Part shown: positions 35,148 to 42,970 of the stretch, piece after piece | Numbering within the stretch: position 1 is the first letter of the stretch | How the letters are laid out: each line of letters begins with the position of its first letter | Source: Caulobacter sp. RHG1 | Lineage (GTDB): Bacteria > Pseudomonadota > Alphaproteobacteria > Caulobacterales > Caulobacteraceae | NCBI RefSeq assembly: GCF_013181195.1 | Contig: NZ_SMZP01000004.1 | Coordinates: 62,001 to 126,000, forward strand | Length of the DNA: 64,000 nt | Direction of reading: 5' to 3' | The notes under the pieces: model-generated | What the model saw: only the letters and a program-made list of their open reading frames with translations | Database searches by the model: none | Told to the model about the DNA's origin: nothing | Position numbers and translations under genes: made by a program

Positions 35148-36205
35148 CCGTAAGCGATCAAAACCCTCTCGGCCTCGACGGCTTCGCCTTCGTCGAGTTC
35201 ACCAGCCCCGAGCCGGCCGCCATGAAGGCGCTGTTCGAGCAGATGGGCTTCGTGGCCGCCTCGACCCATCCGACCAAGGCCGTGACCCGCTACAAGCAGG
35301 GCCGCATCAACCTGCTGGTCAATGACGAGGCGACCGGCCAGGTGGCCGAGTTCCGCGCCGCCCACGGCCCCTCGGCCAACGGCATGGCGTTTGGCGTCGC
35401 CGACGTCGAGCAGGCCTATGCCGAGGCGCTGAAGCGCGGGGCCGTCGCCGCCGACGCCTCGGCCACGGTGCTGGGCGAGGGCGCGCGGGTGCTGGAAGGC
35501 ATCGGCGGCTCCATGCTGTACCTGGTGGAAGGCCCCGAGGTGGTGTTCTCGACCTGGACCCCGGTCGCTGGCGCAGCCGAAGCCGAGGCGGCCAACAGCG
35601 TCGGCCTGGATCTGCTGGACCACCTGACCCACAACGTGCGCCGCGGCCAGATGCGCACCTGGTCGACCTTCTATCGCGACGTCTTCGGCTTCGAGGAGCA
35701 GAAGTATTTCGACATCAAGGGCCAGGCCACCGGCCTGTTCAGCCAGGCGATGATCGCGCCCGACAAGGCCATCCGCATCCCGCTGAACGAGAGCCAGGAC
35801 GACAAGAGCCAGATCGAGGAGTTCATCCGTCAGTACAACGGCGAGGGCATCCAGCACCTGGCCCTGACGACGGACAATATCTACGACACGGTCGAGAAGC
35901 TGCGCGCCCGGGGCGTCAAGCTGCAGGACACCATCGAGACCTATTACGAGCTGGTCGACAAGCGCGTGCCCGGTCACGGCGAGGACCTGGAGCGGCTGAA
36001 GAAGAACCGCATCCTGCTGGACGGCAATGTCGGCGAGGAAGGCCTGCTGCTGCAGATCTTCACCGAGAACCTGTTTGGCCCGATCTTCTTCGAGATCATC
36101 CAGCGCAAGGGCAACCAGGGCTTCGGCAACGGCAACTTCCAGGCCCTGTTCGAGAGCATCGAACTGGACCAGATCCGCCGTGGGGTGATCACGGTCGAGG
36201 CTTGA
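35144..36205 (+). CDS. hpd: 4-hydroxyphenylpyruvate dioxygenase
   Basis: A 353-residue non-haem Fe(II) enzyme converting 4-hydroxyphenylpyruvate to homogentisate. It has two vicinal-oxygen-chelate domains. The C-terminal catalytic one carries the iron-ligand segments LLDHLTHNVRRGQM (His), GIQHLALTTDNIY (His) and LFGPIFFEIIQRKGNQGFG (Glu), with the FGNGNFQALFESIE tail typical of HPPD. The start ATG 35144 overlaps the aminotransferase stop. It is followed by a palindromic spacer before hmgA. Confidence 0.96.
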   Translation: MTVSDQNPLGLDGFAFVEFTSPEPAAMKALFEQMGFVAASTHPTKAVTRYKQGRINLLVNDEATGQVAEFRAAHGPSANGMAFGVADVEQAYAEALKRGAVAADASATVLGEGARVLEGIGGSMLYLVEGPEVVFSTWTPVAGAAEAEAANSVGLDLLDHLTHNVRRGQMRTWSTFYRDVFGFEEQKYFDIKGQATGLFSQAMIAPDKAIRIPLNESQDDKSQIEEFIRQYNGEGIQHLALTTDNIYDTVEKLRARGVKLQDTIETYYELVDKRVPGHGEDLERLKKNRILLDGNVGEEGLLLQIFTENLFGPIFFEIIQRKGNQGFGNGNFQALFESIELDQIRRGVITVEA

Positions 36206-36246
36206 TCCAAGGCTGATGGACGGGGCTCTGGCTCCGTTCCACTATC

Positions 36247-36340
36247 CCGTCTCCCCGGCGAAAGCCGGGGCCCAGGTGAAACCCACGAACCGTCCCGGAT
36301 GAATCTGGGTCCCGGCTTTCGCCGGGAAGATCGGGTGTGG
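36247..36340. repeat. Alphaproteobacterial-type intergenic palindrome between hpd and hmgA
   Basis: The left part (TCTCCCCGGCGAAAGCCGGGGCCCAG, about 36250-36275) and right part (ATCTGGGTCCCGGCTTTCGCCGGGAAGA, about 36303-36331) are inverted copies of each other, each also containing a CCCGGCGAAAGCCGGG hairpin. This resembles widespread REP-like intergenic repeats of alphaproteobacteria. It differs from the CCCCCTCCG family seen in the dcw cluster. Confidence 0.65.
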
Positions 36341-36352
36341 GGGAGGACGCAC

Positions 36353-37642
36353 GTGACCAGCACCGACGCGCTCAAATACCAGACCGGCTTCCACAACCAC
36401 TTCGCCACCGAGGCCGTGGCGGGCGCCCTGCCGATCGGCCAGAACTCGCCGCAGCGGGTGCCGTTCGGCCTCTATGCCGAGCAGCTGTCGGGCGCGGCCT
36501 TCACCGCGCCGCGGCATGAGAACCTGCGCAGCTGGCTCTACCGCCTGCGGCCCAGCGCCGGACACGGGGCCTATCAGCCCTATGCGCAAGACAAGCTGAT
36601 CTCGGCGTTCGGCGGGCCGGTGACGCCTAACCGCCTGCGCTGGAGTCCGCTGGAGATCCCCGCCGCCCCGACCGACTTCGTCGATGGCCTGACGACCCTG
36701 GCCGGTAATGCCGACGCCGCGACGCTGAACGGCATCGGCGTCCACGTCTACCTGGCCAACGCCTCGATGAAGAACCGGGTGTTCTACAATGCCGACGGCG
36801 AGCTTCTGCTCGTGCCGCAACAGGGCGCTCTGACCCTGGTCACCGAGTTCGGCGTGTTGAGCGCCGGCCCCGGCCACATCGCGGTGATCCCGCGCGGCGT
36901 GCGCTTCCGGGTCGAGGTTGAAGGCCCTTCGCGTGGCTATGTCTGCGAGAACTACGGCGCGGCCTTCCGTCTGCCGGAACTAGGGCCGATCGGCTCGAAC
37001 GGCCTGGCCAATCCGCGCGATTTCGAGACCCCGGTAGCGGCCTTCGAGGACGTGGACGAGCCGACCCTGGTCATCCAGAAATTCCAGGGCGCGCTGTGGG
37101 CCGCCGAATGGGACCACAGTCCGCTGGATGTCGTGGCCTGGCACGGCAATCTCGCGCCGTATCGCTATGACCTGTCGCGCTTCAACACCATCAACACGGT
37201 CAGTTTCGACCATCCCGATCCGTCGATCTTCACGGTCCTGACCTCGCCCAGCGATACGCCCGGGACCGCCAACTGTGACTTCGTGATCTTCCCGCCGCGC
37301 TGGATGGTGGCCGAGCACACGTTCCGCCCGCCCTGGTTCCACCGCAACCTGATGAGCGAGTTCATGGGCCTGGTCCACGGCGCGTACGACGCCAAGGAGG
37401 GCGGTTTCTCGCCGGGCGGTTCGAGCTTGCACAACTGCATGAGCGATCACGGCCCGGACGTGGCCAGCCACCACAAGGCCACGGAAGCCGAGTTGGGGCC
37501 CCACAAGATCGACGGGACCATGGCCTTCATGTTCGAAAGCCGCTGGGTGATCCGGCCCACAAAGTTCGCACTGGAGAGTTCGGCGCTTCAGGGTGACTAT
37601 GACGCCTGCTGGACGGGCTTCCCCAAGGCGCGTCTGCCTTAA
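36353..37642 (+). CDS. hmgA: Homogentisate 1,2-dioxygenase
   Basis: A 429-residue enzyme that opens the homogentisate ring to maleylacetoacetate. I chose GTG 36353, which follows a GGGGGAGGACG ribosome-binding site and gives the family N-terminus ([16 protein letters not shown]). An ATG at 36299 lies within the palindromic repeat. Signatures are [33 protein letters not shown] and the iron-ligand regions [18 protein letters not shown] and [11 protein letters not shown]. The length is normal. Confidence 0.96.
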   Translation: MTSTDALKYQTGFHNHFATEAVAGALPIGQNSPQRVPFGLYAEQLSGAAFTAPRHENLRSWLYRLRPSAGHGAYQPYAQDKLISAFGGPVTPNRLRWSPLEIPAAPTDFVDGLTTLAGNADAATLNGIGVHVYLANASMKNRVFYNADGELLLVPQQGALTLVTEFGVLSAGPGHIAVIPRGVRFRVEVEGPSRGYVCENYGAAFRLPELGPIGSNGLANPRDFETPVAAFEDVDEPTLVIQKFQGALWAAEWDHSPLDVVAWHGNLAPYRYDLSRFNTINTVSFDHPDPSIFTVLTSPSDTPGTANCDFVIFPPRWMVAEHTFRPPWFHRNLMSEFMGLVHGAYDAKEGGFSPGGSSLHNCMSDHGPDVASHHKATEAELGPHKIDGTMAFMFESRWVIRPTKFALESSALQGDYDACWTGFPKARLP

Positions 37643-37668
37643 GCAACGACAAGAAGAAGGAAGCGCTG

Positions 37669-38676
37669 ATGAAGCTCGCGTCTCTCAAGAACGGCCGTGA
37701 CGGCCGGCTGGTGGTGGTCTCCAACGACCTGGCCTGGTTCACCGACGCCGGCACGGTCGCCCCGACCTTGCAGGCCGCGCTGGACGACTGGGACCGCTGC
37801 GCGCCGCTGCTGCGCGGCCTGGCCGAGAGCCTCGAGCACGGCGCGGTGCCGCAGGATCGTTTCCACGAGCACGACGCCGAGAGCCCGCTGCCGCGCGCCT
37901 ACCAGTGGGTCGACGGCTCGGCCTACGTCAACCACGTGCAGCTGGTGCGCCAGGCGCGCGGCGCCGAGATGCCCGAAACCTTCTGGACCGATCCGCTGAT
38001 GTACCAGGGCGCGTCGGATGGCTTCCTGGCCCCGCGCGATCCGATCCCGCTGGGCGATGCGGCCTGGGGCTGCGACCTGGAAGGCGAGGTCGCCGTCATC
38101 GTCGGCGACGTGCCGATGGGCGCCAGCCGCGAGGAAGCCCTGGAAGCCATTCGCCTGGTCATGCTCTGCAACGACGTCTCCCTGCGCAACCTGATTCCGG
38201 CCGAACTGGGCAAGGGCTTTGGCTTTGTGCAGTCCAAGCCCGCCAGCGCCTTCTCGCCGGTGGCGGTGTCGCCCGACGCTCTGGGCGACGCCTGGAAAGA
38301 CGGCAAGCTGCACGGCGCGCTGCTGATCGAGCTGGACGGCAAGGACTTCGGCAAGGCCGACGCCGGCGTCGACATGACCTTCGACTTCGGGACCCTGGTG
38401 GCCCACGCCGCCAAGACCCGCAATCTCTGCGCCGGCACCATCGTCGGCTCGGGCACGGTCAGCAACCGCGACGCCGACGGCGGTCCCGGCAAGCCGATCT
38501 CGGAAGGCGGCCTGGGCTATTCGTGCCTGGCCGAGCTGCGCACGGTCGAGACCATCCTGCACGGCGCGGCCAAGACGCCGTTCCTGGCCGGAGACGACAC
38601 CATCCGCATCGAGATGAAGGACGCCAAGGGCCACTCAATCTTCGGCGCCATCGAGCAGACGGTCGAGCGCGTTTGA
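37669..38676 (+). CDS. fahA: Fumarylacetoacetate hydrolase
   Basis: A 335-residue FAA_hydrolase-family protein. It matches the bacterial two-domain form: N-terminal LASLKNGRDGRLVVVSNDL, then TDPLMYQGASDGFLAPRDPI, the metal-binding DLEGEVAVIVGDVPMG and NDVSLRNLIPAELGKGFGF, VQSKPASAFSPVAV and IVGSGTVSNRD. It cleaves fumarylacetoacetate to fumarate and acetoacetate, the last step of tyrosine breakdown. The start is 26 bases after hmgA. It is coupled to the Rieske gene by overlap (TTGA). Confidence 0.94.
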   Translation: MKLASLKNGRDGRLVVVSNDLAWFTDAGTVAPTLQAALDDWDRCAPLLRGLAESLEHGAVPQDRFHEHDAESPLPRAYQWVDGSAYVNHVQLVRQARGAEMPETFWTDPLMYQGASDGFLAPRDPIPLGDAAWGCDLEGEVAVIVGDVPMGASREEALEAIRLVMLCNDVSLRNLIPAELGKGFGFVQSKPASAFSPVAVSPDALGDAWKDGKLHGALLIELDGKDFGKADAGVDMTFDFGTLVAHAAKTRNLCAGTIVGSGTVSNRDADGGPGKPISEGGLGYSCLAELRTVETILHGAAKTPFLAGDDTIRIEMKDAKGHSIFGAIEQTVERV

Positions 38677-39047
38677 GCGAAGAGACTGCTGCTGTCGCAA
38701 GGATCTGGTCGACGCGCGCCGGGATCAATCTCGGTCCGCTCGACCTGATCGCCGACGGCAAGGCGCGTAACTACGTGCTGCAGATCGGCGAGGCCCGCTT
38801 CCACGGCTTTGTGGTGCGAAAAGGGGAGGCGGTGTTCGGCTATGTCGACCGCTGCCCCCATGCCGGCCTGCCGCTGGCCCAGGAACTCGATCGTTACCTG
38901 ACCCCCGACGGCGACCTCATCACGTGCTCCTGGCACGGCGCGGTGTTCACGGTGGAAGAGGGCGACTGCGTCGGCGGGCCCTGCGTGGGCGCCAAGCTGT
39001 CGTCCTGGCCGGTCGAGGTGAAAGACGGGCGGGTGGTGACGGCTTAG
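38673..39047 (+). CDS. Rieske [2Fe-2S] ferredoxin-like protein
   Basis: 124 residues from TTG 38673, overlapping the fahA stop codon. The Rieske cluster motif is present in full: CPHAG (first Cys-x-His) and CSWHGAVF (second Cys-x-x-His). No transmembrane helix or oxygenase domain is present, so it is a soluble electron carrier or an isolated Rieske domain. The operon position, where maleylacetoacetate isomerase is often found, suggests a link to aromatic breakdown; no oxygenase partner or reductase is adjacent. The TTG start is judged from coupling only. Confidence 0.85.
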   Translation: MSEETAAVARIWSTRAGINLGPLDLIADGKARNYVLQIGEARFHGFVVRKGEAVFGYVDRCPHAGLPLAQELDRYLTPDGDLITCSWHGAVFTVEEGDCVGGPCVGAKLSSWPVEVKDGRVVTA

Positions 39048-39062
39048 ATCCAGACGAGAGAA

Positions 39063-39093
39063 CGGCCGCCCTCCTCGGGAAGGCGGCCGCTTT
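39063..39093 (+). terminator. Terminator of the tyrosine catabolic operon
   Basis: An 8-bp stem CGGCCGCC / GGCGGCCG (39063-39070 and 39082-39089) with an 11-base loop, followed by CTTTCG. It sits between two convergent operons and may serve both. Confidence 0.7.
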
Positions 39094-39113
39094 CGTTGGC
39101 GTTGCGCCGAAGT

Positions 39114-39596
39114 CTACTTCTTCTTCGCGGCCTGGACCTCGATCTCGACCAGCATGCCGTCGGCGACCAGGGCCGTGATCTGGCTGGTGATGCGGGCCGG
39201 CTTGTTGGGCTGCTCGGCGGTTCCGAAATAGGTCTTGTAGCCTTCCATCATGCCGGCGAAGTCCATCTTGCCGCCCTTGGCCGGGTCGCCGACCAGCAGC
39301 ACGCGCATCATCACGACGTCGGCCATGGTCGCGCCTTGCGTCTTCAGCGCGGCTTCGATGCGGCCCAGCACGCCCAGGGTCTGGGTCTTGGTGTTGCCGA
39401 ACTTGGCGACGCCCGTGGCCTTCTCGTCGACGACTGGCGGGGTCATGCCCGAGACGTAGATGGTGTCGAAGGTCGACGGCACCGTGACGACGCTGGCGAT
39501 AATCGACTTGGGATCGCCGCCACGGACGATCTCTTGAGCGTTGGCGGCGCCGGCGATGGCGCAAAGGCCGACGGCCAGGGCGATGAGGCGTTTCAT
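39114..39596 (-). CDS. Exported RidA-family enamine/imine deaminase
   Basis: 160 residues from ATG 39596, with a signal peptide (RLIALAVGLCAIAGAANAQE). The rest is a RidA/YjgF fold: TIYVSGMTPP, TQTLGVLGRIEAALKTQGA, MADVVMMRVLLVGD, and the active-site arginine segment KPARITSQITALV (Arg135) followed by VEIEVQA (Glu151). The conserved Arg implies true deaminase activity on reactive 2-aminoacrylate-type enamines or imines. RidA is usually cytoplasmic; export is unusual. It is the third gene of an operon with an exported amine oxidase and a cytochrome c. Confidence 0.88.
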   Translation of the reverse strand: MKRLIALAVGLCAIAGAANAQEIVRGGDPKSIIASVVTVPSTFDTIYVSGMTPPVVDEKATGVAKFGNTKTQTLGVLGRIEAALKTQGATMADVVMMRVLLVGDPAKGGKMDFAGMMEGYKTYFGTAEQPNKPARITSQITALVADGMLVEIEVQAAKKK

Positions 39597-39627
39597 GGGT
39601 CTTCTCCCGGTTATGGATGTTTCGAGA

Positions 39628-40023
39628 CTAGTGAGCTTGCAGGCCGCGGGCCTGGGCGCCGGCCTTGGCCGCCACGCGGGCGGTGGCCACGTCGCTGGGG
39701 CGGACGGGGCCGCCCTTGTTGCCCCACGATGAGCGGACATAGGTCAGGATCGCCGCGAGTTCGGCGTCGCTGAGATCGTCCTTGAAGGCGGGCATGCCGG
39801 CGCGGCCGTTCAGCACGGTCGTGGTCACCACGCGGGCGTTGCCGGTGACCAGCGGCGAGCCGGCCAGGGCCGGGAAGGCGCCCTTGACGCCCTTGCCGGT
39901 CATCTGATGGCAGGCCGAGCAGTTGTCGGCATATTGCGACTGCGGCGTGGGCGGCGCGGCCAGAGCCGGCGTGGCGAAGCCGGCGATCAGAGCCAGGGCG
40001 GCGAGACGGGAAGCGAGGGTCAT
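39628..40023 (-). CDS. Periplasmic class I cytochrome c
   Basis: 131 residues from ATG 40023, with a signal peptide (RLAALALIAGFATPALAAP). The haem-binding motif is CSACH (Cys35, Cys38, His39), and the likely axial ligand is Met77 (GRAGMPAFKDDLSDAE). The DLSDAELAAILTYVRSSWGN helix is typical of small electron-transfer cytochromes c. It lies between the amine oxidase gene (17 bases away) and the RidA gene (31 bases away), all on the same strand. It probably accepts electrons from the flavoenzyme and passes them to a terminal oxidase. Confidence 0.92.
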   Translation of the reverse strand: MTLASRLAALALIAGFATPALAAPPTPQSQYADNCSACHQMTGKGVKGAFPALAGSPLVTGNARVVTTTVLNGRAGMPAFKDDLSDAELAAILTYVRSSWGNKGGPVRPSDVATARVAAKAGAQARGLQAH

Positions 40024-40040
40024 CTTCGTTTCTCTTGGTC

Positions 40041-41639
40041 TTAGGCTTGCTGCACGCGGGCGTGGATCTTGGCGATCTGCTGCCAGGCCGACTCGATGGC
40101 CCCGGCTTGCCAGCCGCCAAGGTAGCTGAGGTGTTCGCCGGCCAGATAGAGGCGGCCGTCGGGCTCGCAGAGGATCGGATAGGCGTTCTTGCGGCCGTCC
40201 TCGCCCCACTCGGCCCAGCCGCCCAGATTGTGCTCGGCCAGGTGCCAGCTGAAGGAGAAGGCCTTCTCGAAGTTCTCAGCGTATTCCGGGAAGATCTTCT
40301 GGCCGCCGGCCACGGCGAACGCCGCGCGATCCGCCGGCTTCTTGGCGCTGATCCGCGCCGCCTCGCCGCCGAAATTGTAGTAGCCCAACAGTACGCCCTT
40401 CTGGCCCTGCCAGCCGTAGGAGGGCAGGCTGATCGAGCCGATGCCGGGGATGTCGTTGTAGATGTGGCCGCCGTAGATGTGGTGCTTCTCTTCCCAGAAG
40501 CGCGACTTCATCTGCAGGCCGATCTTGTTGACCGGGGCGTAGGCCACGCCCTCCATCGCCGTCTTGAACGGCGCCGAAGCGTCCAGGTCGATCTGCTTGA
40601 GCACGCTCAGCGGGATGGTGCAGACGCAGTAGTCGGCGGTGACCTCGCCGGTCTTGCCGTCCGCGCCCTTGAACGACACCGTGACGCCGGTGGGCGACTG
40701 CTTGATCTTCTCGACCACGGTCGAATAGCGGATCATCGGGCCGACCTGCTTTTCGAAGGCCTTGGCGATCTGGTCCATGCCGCCGATCGGCTGCAGCATG
40801 GTGCGCTGCTGCTCGTAGCCGGTGACCGAGCTGAGGACCCGCCAGGCGTCGCTGTCCAGCACGTCCTTGAAGGCGAACGGCGGCAGCTCCTTGCCGGGAC
40901 CCGGATTGACGCCGGCGCCGGGATGGACCGAGAAGCCGCGGCCTTCGGTGCCCTTGTAGGCCAGGTCCTTGGTCAGGCGGCCTTCGTTGACCAGATAGGC
41001 GATGAACTTCTCGCGGTCGACGCCCGACAGCGGGGCGTCCAGCTGGCCCTGGCTGGCGGCCTTGGCGACCAGTTCGGCGGTGTAGCCGCGCACATCGGCG
41101 GCGATCTCGCCCTTGCGCACCGGCTTGCCGGCCAGCGGCCCCGCGCCCTTTTCGAAGTAGACGTAGGAGGCGTCGTTGTCGTTGACGAAGCTCTCCAGCG
41201 GCACGCCGAACTGCTTGGTGTAGTGCAGGGTCGAGCGGTGGTGATACGGGATCCGCCAGGCGCCGTGGTTGATGTAGTGGCCGTCGTCGAAGTCGCAGAC
41301 CTGGGTGTTGCCCAGGAGGTCGGTGTGCTTGAAGCCCTTGCGCGCGGTCTGGCAGCGGCCGCCGGCGAAGTCGCGGGCCTCCAGGATCTGGACCTGGTAG
41401 CCGGCCTTGGACAGCTCGTAGGCGGCGGTCATGCCTGCCAGGCCCGCGCCTAGGACGATGATCTTGGTGTTCTTGGCGCCGCCCGTCAGCGTCGGCGGCA
41501 GCTCGCTGGCCGAGGCCATGCCGTAGCCCAGGGCTTCCATCCCCGACAGCACCAGCGACATGCCGCCGACCGCGGCCAGGCTCTCGAAGAACCGCCGGCG
41601 GGTCAGAACACCACCGACAGACGCACTCAATTCACTCAT
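40041..41639 (-). CDS. Tat-exported flavin monoamine oxidase/dehydrogenase
   Basis: A 532-residue FAD enzyme of the amine_oxidase family. The N-terminus has a twin-arginine signal (LTRRRFFESLAAVGG, residues 12-26). The dinucleotide-binding motif is IVLGAGLAGMTAAYEL (61-76), ending in the acidic EAR. Further motifs are GGRCQTA, and the C-terminal RLYLAGEHLSYLGGWQAGAIESA, the FAD-binding segment of the family. Substrates may be amino acids or amines. The gene leads the operon that also encodes cytochrome c and RidA. The arrangement suggests a periplasmic dehydrogenase that uses cytochrome c rather than oxygen, by analogy to NicA2/CycN. Confidence 0.9.
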   Translation of the reverse strand: MSELSASVGGVLTRRRFFESLAAVGGMSLVLSGMEALGYGMASASELPPTLTGGAKNTKIIVLGAGLAGMTAAYELSKAGYQVQILEARDFAGGRCQTARKGFKHTDLLGNTQVCDFDDGHYINHGAWRIPYHHRSTLHYTKQFGVPLESFVNDNDASYVYFEKGAGPLAGKPVRKGEIAADVRGYTAELVAKAASQGQLDAPLSGVDREKFIAYLVNEGRLTKDLAYKGTEGRGFSVHPGAGVNPGPGKELPPFAFKDVLDSDAWRVLSSVTGYEQQRTMLQPIGGMDQIAKAFEKQVGPMIRYSTVVEKIKQSPTGVTVSFKGADGKTGEVTADYCVCTIPLSVLKQIDLDASAPFKTAMEGVAYAPVNKIGLQMKSRFWEEKHHIYGGHIYNDIPGIGSISLPSYGWQGQKGVLLGYYNFGGEAARISAKKPADRAAFAVAGGQKIFPEYAENFEKAFSFSWHLAEHNLGGWAEWGEDGRKNAYPILCEPDGRLYLAGEHLSYLGGWQAGAIESAWQQIAKIHARVQQA

Positions 41640-41843
41640 GACTATCCCCGCCGCCTTGTTGGGGGCATCTCGAAAGTCGGACCCGGTCGAGGCAATCCGT
41701 TTCCCCGGAACATCGGCAGTGACATGTCAGACGCCTTGCCATTGGGCGCCGGGGGCGGGCTTTGAGCGATCGGTGAGCGGGATCGTCTATCGGGATCCGA
41801 ATCCCTGTTTTCTGTGCGCGAGCCGTCCACGCAGGAGTCGTCC

Positions 41844-42389
41844 ATGACCTCGATCGCCCCCGACCTTCGCCTGCGCCTCGCGCGCGCAGAGGACATGCCG
41901 GCGCTGTCGGCGCTGATGGACCGGGCGATCGGCGAGCTGCTGTCGGCCTTCCTGCCGCCCGACGGCGTGGCGGCTTCGTTCGAGGTCATGGGCCTGGACA
42001 CCCAGCTGATCGCCGACGGCACCTATTTCGTGGTGGAAGACGGCGAAGCGATCGCCGGCTGCGGCGGCTGGAGCCGGCGCGCCACCCTGTTCGGCGGCGA
42101 TCACTCGGCTGGCCGCGACGCGGCGCTGCTGGATCCCGCGACCGACGCCGCCCGGGTCCGCGCGATGTACACCCACCCCGACCACACCCGCAAAGGCGTC
42201 GGCCGGCTGGTGCTGGACGCCTGCGAAGCGGCCGCCCGCGCCGAGGGCTTCTCCCGCGCGGAAATGGCCGCCACCCTGGGCGGCGAGCCCCTGTACCGCG
42301 CCTGCGGTTATGCGGTCATCGAGCCTTTCGAAGCCGAGACCTCGACCGGCTACCGGGTGCCGCTGCTGCGGATGGGCAAGGCGCTGTAG
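41844..42389 (+). CDS. GNAT-family N-acetyltransferase
   Basis: 181 residues from ATG 41844, which has an AGGAG ribosome-binding site 8 bases upstream. An ATG at 41814 lacks one. The acetyl-CoA-binding motif A is RVRAMYTHPDHTRKGVGRLVLDACEA (V-x-P-x-x-R-x-x-G-x-G type). C-terminal motif B contains GGEPLYRACGYAVIEPF. The substrate is unknown. It is convergent with another GNAT gene, 3 bases apart. Confidence 0.85.
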   Translation: MTSIAPDLRLRLARAEDMPALSALMDRAIGELLSAFLPPDGVAASFEVMGLDTQLIADGTYFVVEDGEAIAGCGGWSRRATLFGGDHSAGRDAALLDPATDAARVRAMYTHPDHTRKGVGRLVLDACEAAARAEGFSRAEMAATLGGEPLYRACGYAVIEPFEAETSTGYRVPLLRMGKAL

Positions 42390-42392
42390 CGG

Positions 42393-42878
42393 CTAGAGCG
42401 GTTTGATCATCGCCCAGTAGTTCCGGGTGTCATCGCCCGGGCCGCCCCTCACGGGGTAGGCGAAGGTGCGGTCAAGCCGCCACCCGTTCCTTTCGTAGAA
42501 GTCGCGGGCGCGGATATTGCCTTCAAGGCAATGCAGCTCCGCCTGGACGACGCCCTGTCTGGCCATCTCGCGTTCGGCGGCCATCAGCAGCGGTCTGGCC
42601 AGGCCTTGCCCGCGCCAGGTCGCATCGAAGAAGAGCTGACCCAGGATCGGACCCGACCAGGCGGCGAAGCCGGCGAGCTTGTCGCCATCCTCGAGCAGCA
42701 GAATGTTCGTTGGCAAGACGGAGAGCTTGGCCTCGAAATAGGCCAGGTCACGAGCCTCGCGTTCGGCTGGCGGCATGGCCGCGGCGTGGGTCTCGCGCCA
42801 GACGCGGTGATAGAGCGCTGCGACGGCGGGGAGGTCGGCGGTCCGCGCCGCGCGGATCTGGTTCTGCGAGACTCCCAT
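42393..42878 (-). CDS. GNAT-family N-acetyltransferase
   Basis: A 161-residue acetyltransferase with the N-terminal RAARTADLPAVAALYHRVW, motif A FFDATWRGQGLARPLLMAAEREM and the C-terminal LEGNIRARDFYERNGWRLD, which is typical of RimI/YitH-like enzymes. The substrate is unknown. It does not resemble the neighbouring GNAT gene closely enough to be a recent duplicate. Confidence 0.85.
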   Translation of the reverse strand: MGVSQNQIRAARTADLPAVAALYHRVWRETHAAAMPPAEREARDLAYFEAKLSVLPTNILLLEDGDKLAGFAAWSGPILGQLFFDATWRGQGLARPLLMAAEREMARQGVVQAELHCLEGNIRARDFYERNGWRLDRTFAYPVRGGPGDDTRNYWAMIKPL

Positions 42879-42916
42879 CGCGCCGCCCTCCCTATCTTCT
42901 GGTTGAGCTTACTCAA

Positions 42917-42948
42917 GCAAAAGGGGCGGGCCTAGCAGCCCGCCCCTT
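42917..42948 (-). terminator. Terminator downstream of the TonB-dependent receptor
   Basis: An 11-bp perfect stem (42921-42931 and 42938-42948, AAGGGGCGGGC type) with a 6-base loop. Read on the minus strand it is followed by TTTTGC, so it ends transcripts of the receptor gene, whose stop is at 42971. Confidence 0.85.
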
Positions 42949-42970
42949 CGCATTTGATTTTTCGACCTGC

